A DNA stretch of 64,000 nt from Mactromeris polynyma (lineage: Eukaryota; Mollusca; Bivalvia; Venerida; Mactridae), in the NCBI GenBank assembly GCA_032209605.1, contig JASFXZ010000001.1, positions 33,732,619-33,796,618 of the forward strand, given 5' to 3'. Position 1 is the first letter of the stretch; every line of letters begins with the position of its first letter. The notes beneath the pieces are model-generated. The model worked only from the letters and a program-made list of their open reading frames with translations, made no database searches and had not been told where the DNA came from. The translations under genes and the position numbers were made by a program. This document shows, piece by piece, positions 12,599 to 24,720 of this stretch.

Positions 12599-14607
12599 AT
12601 GGACGAGGAAAAAATGAAGGAAAACAAACCAGAAAGTGGAATTATATCAATAGAAGTCATACGCCCCAAGTCACATATAGGACTATTTGGAGCTGTTGCG
12701 TTCGGAATGGGATCCATGATTGGATCAGGAATTTTTATTTCTCCATCTGGAGCATTAAGGAGCTCCGGGTCTGTAGGTGAGAGCTTTTAGAAAACATCGA
12801 TTCAGTATTTTTGTCTTTAAAAGAATATTCCTACGTCGAAATGAAAACTTCCGAGAATACCGGGTTGCCATAAAATAATATTGCAAGCTTCAGTGATGTT
12901 TATCAATATCTTTATATTCCTTTGGTTACATTGTCAATTAAACTATCGATACACACGATGTCATCAAGCAATGTTCATACATATTTTAATACAAACATCA
13001 CGATTCATATTGCATTGTTGTATATCAATATATTTTGTATATATGAGTTAAATTTGCTGTGAAAGCAGAATTGTAATAATTTTCACTTTTAGTGGCTTAA
13101 TAGGACATGTCGAAATTGTGCCTGCATGGAATGCCAATTTGTTATATGGCACTGACTGTTCCATTATTGTATTCCTACGTTCACCCCGTCATTTATCTTT
13201 GTGTCCCAATTGCCTTTGTTATAGTTCGCTATACGTATGTATTTTCTTTCCTTCGCTGCTATTTGGATGGCTGTGCACTCGATATGGGTCATTTCTGCTT
13301 GAATTCAGTATTTACTTTTATTTTCAGGAATGAGTTTGGTTATTTGGACGTTAAGTGGAGTAATCAGCTTATTCATTGGTCTGGTGTACGCAGAGCTAGG
13401 GTCAATGATGCCACAGTCTGGTGGAGACTATAACTACATTAGAAAAGGGCTTGGCGATATTCTCGCCTTCCAAGCTGCTTGGTGTTTGCCTTTGTTTAAC
13501 AACACAGCCTCAATGGCCGTACTGAGTATTGTGTTTGCCGATTACTTTCTGATTGGGATATTTGGTACCTGCAAACCGCCTGTATTCATTAATAGATTGA
13601 TAGCACTTGCCGTCATCCTAACCATTGGTATATCAAACGTATATAGTGCCAGAGCGGGGGCCTATATTCAGCAGATAGCAACCTTAACAAAAAGTATCGC
13701 CCTTGCTATAATAATTATAGGCGGATTGATTTTCCTGTTTCAAGGGAATGATAACACCTTCAGAAGTGGCTTCGAGGGGTCTGTTTCAGACATTCAGTCT
13801 TATTCGGTGTCTCTATATAGCTGTATGTTTGCTTACGGTGGATATACGCGTATTGGAGATATAGCAGATGAAATTATCGACCCAAGACGTAATGTTCCAC
13901 GCGCGCTTATCATATCGATATCATCAGTGACGTTGTTATACGTCATGACGAATGTGTCATTTTTCACACTTCTAACCAAGCATGAATTAGTGACGTCATC
14001 AGCAGTAGGATATGATTGGGCTCTTAAGTGTATGAAGCCCGCAGCCTTTTTAATATCCGTGAGCGTTCTGATATCTGTATATGGTGCTATGAATGGAAAT
14101 GCATTTGCAGCAAGCAGGGTGATGTTTTCTGCTGCACGCGCTGGTCATTATCCGGAAGTGATGTCATATCTGGCCGTTAAGTCGTCTGTACCTGTTGTTT
14201 CACTCCTCGTTTACCACGTACTGATTCTTCCTTACCTATTTGCTCCGGGAGACGTGTTTGTGCTGATCAATTTCCTTAGTTTCATCGGTATATTAGTGAA
14301 TCTCTTGGCAACCGTCTCTCTCCTTAGGCTTAGGTATGAAAGACGAAACAAAATGAAAGAAGACAATGTATTTCAGTCGCCATTATTTATACCAATAGCG
14401 ACTGTTTTCGTTATGATATTTTTATTGATTATACCGTTTGTTTCAGATCCACGCATAGAATTTTTGTACGGTGTTGCCATCATATTTGCCGGAGTCCTTG
14501 TTTTTATCATATTTGTTCGTTATAGCGTCAAATTACCGGGAATGGATAAAGCCACATGTTTCTTGCAATTACTGTGTAATGTAGGACCGACGGCAAAAGT
14601 AGACTGA
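12599..14607 (+). CDS. SLC7 light-chain amino-acid transporter (b0,+AT-like), 2 exons
   Basis: Exon 1 is 12599-12776 and exon 2 is 13328-14607. The intron (551 bp) has donor GTGAGA and acceptor TTTTCAG, and the split codon G|GA restores GSVG-MSLVIW. The protein is 485 aa, the usual size for heteromeric transporter light chains. The ATG at 12599 was chosen because an in-frame TAA lies 27 bp upstream. The unwound TM1 substrate motif IGSGIF is at residues 41-46, YAELGSMMPQSGGDY at 80-94, and Cys141 in GTCKPP sits where light chains form the disulfide to an SLC3 heavy chain. The GTCKPP loop and the TKSIALAIIIIGGL segment suggest the b0,+ subgroup (SLC7A9-like, cystine and dibasic amino-acid exchange). 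About 12 hydrophobic segments are visible. The frame is intact and the gene appears functional. It has only one coding intron, fewer than vertebrate orthologues. Confidence 0.93.
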
Positions 14608-15173
14608 AAAAGAGATTTATTCAATACATCACAGCATGGTCTTAAAACTTGCTGTAACGCGTTTTAAGTGGGTGTTATTTAACAAAACAAAGCCATTGGT
14701 TATGCTACAACACACATCGAATACTGGTGTATGAATATTAAGTTTCTAATCGAATGAAGTACTGTTTGTTTTAGTTTTCGCTTGAAATATTTACTTTATT
14801 TGGTATTGTGGTAAATATATTTTCTTGCTCTTTCCGTAGAATTTGTTTAACCTAAACATAACTTTAAACGAGTCCATGTGTCAGAATTTGCGCAATCAAC
14901 TTTGTGTTATGATGTACATTTCACAGATATGATATAGGCTACAATGTATTTGTGTTTTTTCTCTATTTTTTCTAATCATATATGTAAATATTAATACAGC
15001 TCTTTTTTATATATACTGTTGTGTTTTAAGCGAATGTATTATTAAGCAAAAACGAATATACCCATTGAGCAGGAAAGGTCGCATACAAAGTGTGCAGCCA
15101 ATCAAAAGCGCAAAGATACATGAAAATATAAACAAATAAACTACACGTGTAAAGTGTTTACACGTTAACCATT
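14608..15173. other. 3' flank of the transporter gene
   Basis: AT-rich sequence after the stop codon, probably including the 3' UTR. No single convincing AATAAA close to the stop was found. At 15146-15166 ACGTGTAAA-GTG-TTTACACGT is a perfect 9-bp inverted repeat. Confidence 0.4.
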
Positions 15174-15214
15174 TTTTAACTAGCTGCTCACCAACCAGCC
15201 ATATCAGAAACGAG
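15174..15214. repeat. SINE fragment
   Basis: About 40 bp (TTAACTAGCTG-CTCACCAACC-GCCATATCAGAA) match the middle of the SINE at 22397-22657, including the same GCTCACCAACC-GGCCATATC block. Both ends of the SINE are missing, and it is joined directly to a fragment of the 6-bp-TSD element family. Confidence 0.55.
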
Positions 15215-15560
15215 GAGAACTATATGCGGCGAAAAGGCATGGTCATGCTGCATATAGCTATTTTATGTCTTATCTTATTTAAAGTCGTCATAATCACCAT
15301 TGATCACATTTGATCATCACCGTTAATCGAACACCAATAATCGAAAATTTATCACTGATTTATTGATTATCAATCACCAATTTTCGATTATTGATCACCG
15401 AAAATCTATCACTGATTATCGATCAACGATTATTATTATTAATATTTCAACAGACAACACCAATGTGCGTTAGCAGTTAACATGCCTTTGTGCTTTGATG
15501 TAAAACATATGTGTTTAAAATGTGTTTAAACTTATTATTTCTGTGAGGTTTCATACCTAG
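15215..15560. mobile_element. Internal fragment of the 6-bp-TSD element family
   Basis: It starts with AACTATATGCGGCGAAAAGG and parallels 17530-18590 of the large element: the same GCATGGTCATGCTGCATA block, the same TGATCA/ATCGAT-rich stretch, then AATGTGCGTTAGCAGTTAA and AAACTTATTATTTCTGTGAG. It lacks the about 260-bp segment at 17593-17852 and so shows the uninserted state of that site. Confidence 0.65.
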
Positions 15561-16330
15561 GTTGAATACAGAGCCAGCACTGACATCGTTATTCGAAACG
15601 GGTCCGCGCCGGATACATATCTGGAGTCGAAAAACGAGCCAGACCGTACATCGTTATTCAAGTTTCTATAATTCCTTTCAATACGGACTTAGTAATGAAC
15701 CGAGTTCTAGCACTGACATCAACATTTGAACTGGTCCGGTACGAATACATGTCTGGAGCCGAATAACGCGCCAGCTCTTACATCGAGTTTTCAAATTATT
15801 CGAATCCCAGATCTAGCACGGACATCAACATGGTACGGGTTACGGCGAATATATATCTGGAGGCGACGAACGAGTCCGCTCGTAGATCGTTATTCGATTG
15901 TTTTACAATACATATCTAGATATGAACCCAGAGCTAGCACTGACATCAACATATATACGGGTCCGTGGCAAATACAAGACAGTTTAGATCTAGCACGTTC
16001 AAAGCCCTCCCACGTGCTTGCCTGTTTACACCCGTACTCGCAAAGATAGAAGGCCGGGCTTTTCTGCGGAAAGTCACCGAAATCGCATATCTTACATTAG
16101 CAACAACATCGCCCATATATATAAATCGTGTACATCACCGTAGGAGAACTTCTGAACCACGGGAAAGTCCCTTAAGACGCATATCGTAGATTGGTGACCG
16201 AAAGGCACTGACGACATCATTGGCATTGGTCCGAATACTGGCTCGTAAATCTTTATTCGGGCTTTTTGAAAATTTGAATACGGACCTAGTCGCGAACTCA
16301 GAGCTGACATCAAATAAATACATATAAAGT
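15561..16330. repeat. Degenerate tandem array, ~105-136-bp units
   Basis: The phrase AGCACTGACATC recurs near 15573, 15709, 15814 (as AGCACGGACATC) and 15931, each time followed by a GGGTCCG or TGGTCCG phrase, ATACATATCTGGAG and GAATAACG. Units diverge in sequence and length. Overlapping small open frames on both strands come from the repeats and are not genes. Confidence 0.55.
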
Positions 16331-16399
16331 ATGCTGAATTCGGGGTTATTAAATAATGTGGATCATTAATAATATAAACAATCAGACAATTTGTAGGAG

Positions 16400-16650
16400 T
16401 TGTAGGGGGTTGGGGTCGCGTATACCGCTTTTTATCAGACCGGACATTATACCCATTTTATGTCGAGGTGAAATTTCAAATTTGGGTCGGGTGTAAAGTT
16501 CGGTCTAATTTTTTGGCCGTACCAATCCCAGTACCGAGACTGGACTGAAATTGGACCTGACTTTATACCCAACCCATTTAGATGTTAAAGTTGAAATTTA
16601 GGTCGGGCGTAAAGTCAAGTCCGATTTAAGGCTAGCTCCGGGTGGGATTT
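16400..16650. repeat. Imperfect ~110-bp duplication
   Basis: Two copies of a segment with TTATACCCA, GAAATTTAGGTCGGGCGTAAAGT (or close variants) and a GTCCGGTCTAATTT-like end lie in tandem. There is no coding content. Confidence 0.4.
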
Positions 16651-17460
16651 TAGGTATGTATTCAAATATATAAGTCGAAAACGATGCCAATGCTGACTCT
16701 GTATTCAACCTATACCAAAATTAATGTCTGCGTTGTAATTATCGACAAAATACATGAGTAAGCTCCCCTGTTTATTGGGCCACATAAGCCAATACTGATG
16801 ACTGGGTTGTTTCCCTTCTGTCCATTCAATGTTATCTATTTTAAATAAATTATGCTATCTGGAATCCTATCCATACCATAGCCACGGTATAAGTTGACGA
16901 TCGTGTCATGTGAAATACACGGGTTTATTGCTATTTTTTACCTATGTTATGTAAATATTAATTTGATGAAAACTGCTTTGGTAATTAAGACAAGCACATA
17001 CTCGTATATGTATGATTTCATATAAAGTTTACAATATATATATATGTAACTCATATGATATGAATTTATACATCACATATAGTTATGGGAAACATCAAGT
17101 ATTTTTCATATTATTCTGCCTTTTACAATCTCCTTGAACCTAATTGTTTTCCAGGAGTATGATACTTTGTCATATCACCCCAGGCTAACATTATAATTTT
17201 CTTGTAAACTTCGCTTATAGTTGATCCAATACACACCGGTACAATATTATAGATATTACATCCAGTGAAGGGCAATATGAAAACTGTTGAACAGGCGGTA
17301 GTGCTTCGACAAGTTTGTTTGATAATTATATTGTTTATCCATCCATCTTTATATTGCATGTCTTTAAAACATGTAAATCTACGCCCGATGAAAATGTTCT
17401 TTTTATTTAAGGTTTACAATATCATTCGAAACAATCTAATGTTGAAATGCATTCGTGCTT

Positions 17461-18938
17461 TGTAGTGCCACATATAGACCGTGCCACATTTAGGCCGCGT
17501 ACGACCTAAATGCGTCACACATTAAGGCAAACTATATGCGGTGAAAATGCATTGTCATGCCGCATAAAGATATTTTATGTATTGTCCTATTTCTATTCAT
17601 TTCTCCATTACAAGACAGCTCTATGTCAATAATAATAATATATATTAGTTTAGGTTGTCCATACTCTATGTCTTCTTTATCTGTACTATGCGTCTTTGTT
17701 TCATATTGAAATGCTTATGTTTATGTTTGTAAATGTAATGTTTGCATGCTTTTCTCCTGTCTCATGTATTATCGCCATCTTGTCATTACTAAATTGTAAA
17801 TGGCGATAAACTTGTAAAAGTTTATGCTAATAAATATATGTATGTATGTATTCAAAGTGATCAACATTATCATTGATCACATTTGATCATCATCACCGAT
17901 AATCCATTACACATTATCGATTATTGATCAACATTAATTTATCAACAATAATCGAACACCAGTCATCAAAAAGTGATCACTAATTAGCGATCACCTAACA
18001 CCGATAATCGATCACCGTCATTGATCACTAATAATCGATTACCGACCACTGATTATCGATCTGCGATTTATAAATCAATTACAGATTATCAGCTATTGAT
18101 CACCTATTATTTATCAACGATCAACAATTATCGATCAATGGTGACCGATAATCGATACATGATCGTCGATCATCAACAGAAAAATATGCTAAAATAAAAT
18201 AGTTTGGTATAGTGTTGCTTGATTTAAACCCGATCAACAGCTTCGAGCAGTAAAAAGCGAATAACCATTGACATATTACTTGATCACATCGCCACAGCCG
18301 TAGAAGGTAGTATCCCGGATCAAACCGCGACCTTAGGACTGGTAATGTATTGCGATAGACTGTGCTAGACGGGGATTCATGATAAATTGAGTACTTACTA
18401 AATGTGCTCTGTAGAACGCACTTTGGTTTCGACCCAACTGTGGCATTGAACACCCATCATCATTATCGGTATCATTATTATCGCAATAATTATTACTATT
18501 ATCATCATTTCAACAGATAACTAATGTGCGTTAGCAATTAATCAAACAAATGTGTGTAAAAATGTGTTTAAACTTATTATTTCTGTGAGGTTTGGTCAAA
18601 ATCTACAAAATCTACAATGTAAAAGACGAAGCGCTGACAAACATCTATAAGCCTACTATAACGTATTTGTACATAAATGGGGCATAACTCATTCGACCGA
18701 CAGTGGTTAAGGAACATTGGTTATGATGCATAAGTCAATTTATGTCCTTTTCTATTTTTTGATATTGTTATCTTATTCAAATATTCGTGTCAGTAAACCA
18801 TTTTAAAGAGAAGTGAGCTTAATGCGGCGCCGATGCATATGTCCGCCGCATTAAGCGTGCGTGTACTATATGCGCGAAGTGCGCCGCATTAAGGTCGTAC
18901 GCGGCCTAAATGCGGCACGGCCTATACGTGGCACTACA
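17461..18938. mobile_element. 1478-bp element, TGTAGTGCC termini, 6-bp TSD
   Basis: Left TGTAGTGCCACATATAGACC and inverted right TGTAGTGCCACGTATAGGCC continue as TIRs for over 50 bp (GGCCGCGTACGACCT). GTGCTT is duplicated exactly at 17455-17460 and 18939-18944. The right 300 bp matches the 399-bp element at 11266 in inverse orientation. The interior (17860-18170) is rich in TGATCA and ATCGAT words. No transposase frame is seen, so it is non-autonomous. The superfamily is unassigned; 6-bp TSDs are reported for IS3EU- and Dada-type transposons. Confidence 0.8.
17593..17852. mobile_element. Nested retroposon-like insertion with TATG-repeat tail
   Basis: This segment is absent from the parallel copy at 15215-15560, where the flanking TTATTT and AAAG are adjacent. 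It ends with AATAAATATATGTATGTATG, like the 3' end of a LINE or SINE with a short tandem tail. It carries no coding frame. Confidence 0.5.
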
Positions 18939-18944
18939 GTGCTT

Positions 18945-21943
18945 GCACAAATTTTGTCATCTCGAAAATATTTTTATTGATTACGCTCTTAGACGATTAT
19001 TTATTTTTAGATTTTCAGAACACGAAGGTCTTGCGTTGCATCCAAAATAGCTTTATTCATTTAATTATTCAAAACAGAATTAGTGCAAATTGAGTTTTCA
19101 AAATGTCTCCATAAGGAAAATGTCTTTGCTGGCAAGTGAAATGCCGTCTGCTGTTGGCAAGGCTTCAGTTTGTCCTGTATGCGATCAATAAAACTAGATA
19201 TGAAGGGAAAAGATTCTAAATATTTCCTTGTTGGATAATGACTCGCAAAAAATCGAAACATTTCACACATCTAGAACCTGCCTTCCGCAACTTTTTACTT
19301 CTTTCAAGGTCGCCGGGAAGAGAAAACGCTTAGTGTGACATAACAGGTTGTATTTTCTAAAACAAATTTTATTTAGTTTATTTAAACTATTGGCATTTCC
19401 ATTTCTAATGAACATTGAATTTGCTCTTGGACAAAAAGCGCCGCTGAGAAAATGCTTGACATTTTCTTAGTTGTCAGGGGCGGGTGAAAACGAAACCATG
19501 TTGAACAGACATACGCAAATGAGTGAGGTTAGCAACAATGTTCTATTCATTGTTCATGGCAGATAACATTACATGTATGTTTATTTAAAAAAAAAAGTTC
19601 TGTAACGAAAAAGACATAAGTCGAGCATTTGACGCCACTTTATCTCATACATCTACTAATAAGTGCTTACCTTTCTGACATTTTAGAAAATTGTCGGCGT
19701 TAATCTATTCTACTGTGAACTTGTAATCCGAGTTAAGTTTCAATTTCGTAAATTAAATTTGTAATGTTTAACTTTGATATATATCAGCTTATTTTAAATG
19801 GTGTTGTGTTTTCATTTTGTTTGTGCCATGTTTTATGTTCGATTGCATGGATCTTAAAATACAATTTTGCGTTTTAAGAAAATATATGTCACGAAAACCA
19901 AAATTGGAAAAGAAAGGTTAAGATGTTACAGGGAGCGCCACATACAGAAGACAATGCCTCCCCACACTGTCCCCATGGAGCGCCACATGCAGAAGACAAT
20001 GCCTCCCCACACTGTCCCCAGGGAGCGCCACATACAGAAGACAATGCCTCCCCACACTGTCCCCATGGAAACTACAACCCACGAAATATTAGGGATTGAG
20101 GAGATGTAAGAGCAAATGTCTAAGCAGAAGAAAGGAATAGGCTGACTATCAAAAACAACCATCGAGAATTTAAGGGCTAGACTAATTGCATTTACTTCGG
20201 TGCAAAATAACAAAGTAAATAAATCTCATGTCAGAAAATAATGAACATGTGACTCATTAATCAATGATTAATTAATTAATAAATGACAAATGAGAGTCCG
20301 ACTTAATAGTAACGCAAGGATAATCCTCGTTCATATTTAATTTACAGACTTCTATATTCTAACTATCATGTGTATTTCTTTCATGTGTCTTGATTGGGTA
20401 AGAGCTATTTTGTCACTACTTTCAGACGACATGTTTAGCTTCGATTGACACCTAATGATCGATCATAGTCCAATATTAACATGTACAACGTTTGAGCTAC
20501 TATGACTACCCAATTACACGAACCTTGTCTCGGGTTCATGTGCAGAAACATGTTGAAGGTTGTAAAATGAGGGTCGACTAGATTATGGCAACGCAACATA
20601 CGAGTTATTTCATTAGTTTTAAAAAAAATATAATCTTTAATTAATTTTCATGTTCTTTTACTTAAACCATAACATTTCACAATAATTAAGATGTTTTAAA
20701 AACATATAATAACCTATCCATTATCAACACTATTGGCCCTGATGGGCATCAGACAGTCCGGTATATCAATGTTAATTAATAATCATTACTTTCGATTTAC
20801 ATGCATTACATACATGCTAATATTACTGCGAAAAGGCAGTTCAAACTCGACTTGTCCTTGTGTGATTGGTTGACTTTTGAAATAGAAAGTTGGTCGTGAA
20901 CTCCAATCAATTTCAAAAGTATAATAATTCTCATAATACAATAGGTGATGAATTCAAGCATTTATTAGAATGCACACAATTTTGAAACGAAAGTACATCA
21001 ATTAACCCTAGTGTTTTATAATTATTCATCTATAACTCGAACAACAATGTACAAACTGCGTAATAATGTATTTATCGATCTAAGTAAATGCATATAATTT
21101 ATTTTTCAAACCTGTTGCAGTATATATATGGCTTGCAAACACTATATTTGTTATTGTGTCTAAGTTATTGTGAGATTTTAAATTAATACTTTATTCCTTA
21201 CTATTGTTTTACGTGCCTCCAAATCATGTTACAGTCTCAGCAGTACCGGAATATGACAACATTTGTTATCTCCATTTCAAAATAATATTATTATTACTCG
21301 CTGTTACTCGCTGTTACTCGCTGTTACTAGCTGTGAAACTGTTTTATATTTGCTCTACATGACCATTTTTTATTTCTATAATTTGTTCTTCTTCTTATTT
21401 AACACTGTTTATTATTAGCATATATTCACGTTATACATGAATCGAGAGAAATAAAAAGTTGCTAATGCTGTTGCTGTTATATATTGTATTATACAATGGT
21501 GAGTTAATATCACTTTTGCAGTAAATGTGTGTATCCTTCTTCTGAAAACTATAATCGCATATTCCTTTACATCATGTCCTCGAATTGAACTCGAGAATAG
21601 CCTTGGATATACACGAAAGTTTAGTATTAGTTTGCTCTCTATCTTTTTCACATACTTCAATTGAGTTTGGGTTAACTGTAATGATAATATACGATGTATA
21701 GCCTTTACTCATATACGCCATTTCAGTCTATAATATGGTGGCCATCTTGGATGAAATTTTGGATTTCAGGGCCGCCTACAAAGTAAGTTGCAATTTGTGC
21801 CATGCGACGCATGGTTACTCCTTAGACTCTCTGGAACATTTTGGTATGTAACATGTTCCGGAAACATAATGAAGACGCATGGAGTTCTGATTTTCCCATT
21901 CTTTACCTTTAACAGATTCTCTTTATTCTGGCTACTGATAAGC
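18945..21943. other. Intergenic DNA
   Basis: No gene was recognised. It contains the 45-bp minisatellite listed separately and a short CTCGCTGTTACT triplicate near 21296-21330. The rest is AT-rich. The 69-81-codon frames here have no family resemblance. Confidence 0.45.
19933..20067. repeat. 3 x 45-bp minisatellite
   Basis: Three 45-bp units start at 19933, 19978 and 20023 (GAGCGCCACATACAGAAGAC...). Because 45 is a multiple of 3, both strands read as 15-residue peptide repeats, which creates small open frames. There is no ATG-initiated gene with independent support. Confidence 0.85.
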
Positions 21944-22332
21944 GATCGAGTACATATTTTACTGATTTCACGAGTCATCGAGTACATATTTGACTGATTT
22001 CTCGAGTCACAGAGAACATCATTGCCTGCTTTCAAGAGTCATCGAGTACATACTAGACTGGTTTCACGAGTCATCGAGTACATATTTGACTGGTTTCACG
22101 AGTCATCGAGTACATACTTGACTGGTTTCACGAGTCATCGAGTACATCCTTGCCTGCTTTCAAGAGTCATCGAGTACATACTTGACTGGTTTCACGAGTC
22201 ATTGAGTACATATTTGACTGGTTTCAAGAGTCATCGAGTACATACTAGACTGGTTTCACGAGTCATCGAGTTAATATTTGACTGGTTTCACGAGTCATCG
22301 AGTACATACTTGACTGGTTTCATGAGTCATCG
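21944..22332. repeat. 32-bp tandem array, about 12 copies
   Basis: The unit is GAGTCATCGAGTACATACTT followed by GACTGGTTTCAC, with variants (GCCTGCTTTCAA, ACTAGACTGG). It reads through as an open frame on the + strand, but the peptide is a by-product of the repeat. Copies are contiguous without spacers. Confidence 0.85.
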
Positions 22333-22396
22333 CCAATCATTTATGTTTGTGTCTGGTTTCTGTGTTATCGCTTACTTCTATACATTTATGGTAAAG

Positions 22397-22657
22397 TAAA
22401 AGTAAAGTTTTTATTTATTATAGTGTCACCCGCCTATTTAAAGGGCCAGCTATTTCTGACTTATAAGACTTACTTTTTGAGCACATTTACAGCCCGATTC
22501 CTATCATTTTTAGCCTGGCAGGTAGGCACACGGTAACCATCATTTAACTAGCTGGCGGCTCACCAACCGGCCATATCAGAACAGAGCCCTACCAGGGTTC
22601 GAACCTTCGATCCCTGCTTCCAAGGCGGATGCCTTTAACACACGGCCTCGGGAGACA
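22397..22657 (-). mobile_element. tRNA-derived SINE
   Basis: On the minus strand the 5' end reads like a tRNA: CGAGGCCGTGTGTTAAAGGC (A-box region), then a perfect B box GGTTCGAACC at 22605-22596. A conserved-looking body follows (ATATGGCCGGTTGGTGAGCC) and it ends in AATAAATAAAAA with a TTTAC-repeat tail near 22397. The pol III boxes and simple tail identify a tRNA-derived SINE. A fragment of the same family lies at 15174-15214. Confidence 0.75.
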
Positions 22658-23767
22658 GTACATATATTGTGCTTTAAGTGACTGTGTGCTTTGTAGCAGT
22701 TTCTGCTCCACTTCTATATTAAGTTTCCATAAACAAGTCGGAAGTAATTTCTCCTGGGGTAGCTAACGTAAGGAAGTGGTTTGCTTTGTGATAGTTATAC
22801 CTGGACAGTTATATATAGGGGTGACAACACGAACATGGAGTGAATTTGTGTTGTAGGTTACTTGTGACAGTGTTTATTTTGACGTTTAATGTGAACTGCC
22901 ATGTATTATTTGAATTATCATGTTTCTATCGCAACATGGCGTCCATTAAGTTATAACATTATGTTTAAAGTAAACAAATATGACAGAACGTTTGTCATAT
23001 ACAAACTTTTGATTGTGTCCTTTTAAATAACCTAACATAATAGATAGAAAGTTTATTTCAAGATTGTAGGCCTTGGGCCCATGAATCACATATACGATAT
23101 GCATCTGCCAAATTGTTATGGGACTTTCAAACTTTAAGAGCAATGTCTTTTTCGGAGCAATTGAATGTTTTCCCAATGTATGTGTGCAATGTTTGTGTAC
23201 CTCTTGGCACTAAGCGACTACGCTATGTACAATTTCAATATAGTTTGTTTTTCCCTTCGGAAAAATGTAATAATAATAATCTGAAATGTATGTACCAAAC
23301 TTTCTTTTTGATAATCACACTTTCTATGCCGTTTAATTGTTTTAAGTAATTAATGCATATTTAAGGTATCACATATTTGAGAATGCGATATAACATATTC
23401 GAATACATTCTTAGTAGCACTGTGGTTTGAAATGGCCATCATTCGACATTCACTGCATGAATATCTGCGATTTGAAAGTTAGATATTCCATAATCATGTC
23501 CAAATGATGATGTACTAGAAATCTGCAACTCGAAATCAAAACATTACTAGGTATTACTATGAGTAATACATTCCATCATGCTTCAACTTCCCTACGTAGT
23601 AGTCTCCTTTTATCAAACACAAAGACCTATGCAAAGACAGTCATTTAACTGTATTATGTTATTTGTTGATTTTATATATAACATAAAATAATATGGCTAA
23701 TGTGGGTGGTTAAACAAAAAACATATGTTGATCATTCGCGTTTTGAAAGAGCAACCGTAATTATATC
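22658..23767. other. Intergenic DNA before the segmental duplication
   Basis: No gene was recognised. The sequence matching unit B begins at about 23768. Confidence 0.45.
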
Positions 23768-24328
23768 TAATTAATTTAATTAGATGTAGATATTCTTTCC
23801 CACGTGACATTCGTGAAGGGGTTCTTAATGTACCGTTAGGAAATACAAGAGCTATTTGGAGTTTGTCAACGCACCTGTCTGAAAAAAAGTTCAATTTTAA
23901 TAGTTTTTAAATAGCCTGGTAGTAAAAGTCATGGATATTTGTCAGAATGTGTGAATTGTGGGAAAATGAAATAATTGCAAAGATATGCCACTAATCAAAT
24001 ATTGTTATCTACTAACATTTATGACTATACTGTAGATGTGTGTGAGCTTGTGTTTGCTATACTATCGTTATCAGTTAACACTGGTCGGAACGCATTTAAG
24101 TTTATTATTTATCAATGTATCGATGTAACTTAATGACAGTTTAACTATTGGATAGTCGAGTCTTTATATGCATCATAGCGCATTCGGCTTTTCCTTATAA
24201 TGATGTTATTCGTCGTTTGAACATGTGGTGTTAATCTGTTCATAAATAGTATTAAGACTGGTTCGGTTGTTAAGAATAGTTTCAACTAAATCATCTATCA
24301 GTGTAAGTTACTGCAGAGTGTTTTCAAT

Positions 24329-24541
24329 ATGCAGATGAAGTGGTTGGTGATAACCGTTTTGGCGATTGTTTTGTTTATTGTTCTATTCGGGACATCGTTC
24401 AAACAAACTTTGCCGACATTGGAACCAAACGATGACAGACAACAGACGAATCAAATATTGCAACGACTTAGGACACAAAGAAACAACATTTCTAGACTTT
24501 TGAATAAGAACCAGCAAAGGCTAGGGCAGCTAGAATGTGAG
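24329..24541 (+). CDS. Methyltransferase-like gene copy A, exon 1 (signal anchor)
   Basis: Exon 1 of the gene continued at 41171-41294 and 42227-42711. It starts at ATG 24329 and ends in phase 0 at donor GAG|GTAAGA. It encodes 71 residues: a one-pass hydrophobic segment at about residues 5-22 after a short basic N-terminus (MQMKW), with no obvious signal-peptidase site, then a Gln/Arg/Leu-rich stem with coiled-coil character and one N-glycosylation sequon at Asn53 (NIS). This is the layout of a type II membrane protein with a lumenal catalytic domain, as in Golgi enzymes. The same exon is duplicated at 51525-51737 with three amino-acid changes (Met3/Arg, Phe20/Ile, Pro29/Gln). The following intron is 16.6 kb. 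Confidence 0.75.
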
Positions 24542-24720
24542 GTAAGATCATTTCATAAGCTGATGTAAACAGTTTGAAAAATGTACGTTTAAAAAAGAAG
24601 AATGTAGTTATCAGAATGAACTGTGTTCACATCATGCTCACAGTAACAATGCTTTATCTGCCTAAAGGGTGACAGTCTTGAACACAATGCGTTAAGAGTT
24701 ACAAGTACGTATATATACTA

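Noticed and set aside
13107..13433. Frames overlapping the transporter intron/exon border
   Set aside because: Out-of-frame shadows of the SLC7 gene and its intron.
22597..22657. Functional tRNA gene on the minus strand
   Set aside because: The B box is perfect but the tRNA-like part lacks a complete cloverleaf and is continuous with a SINE body and a simple-repeat tail.
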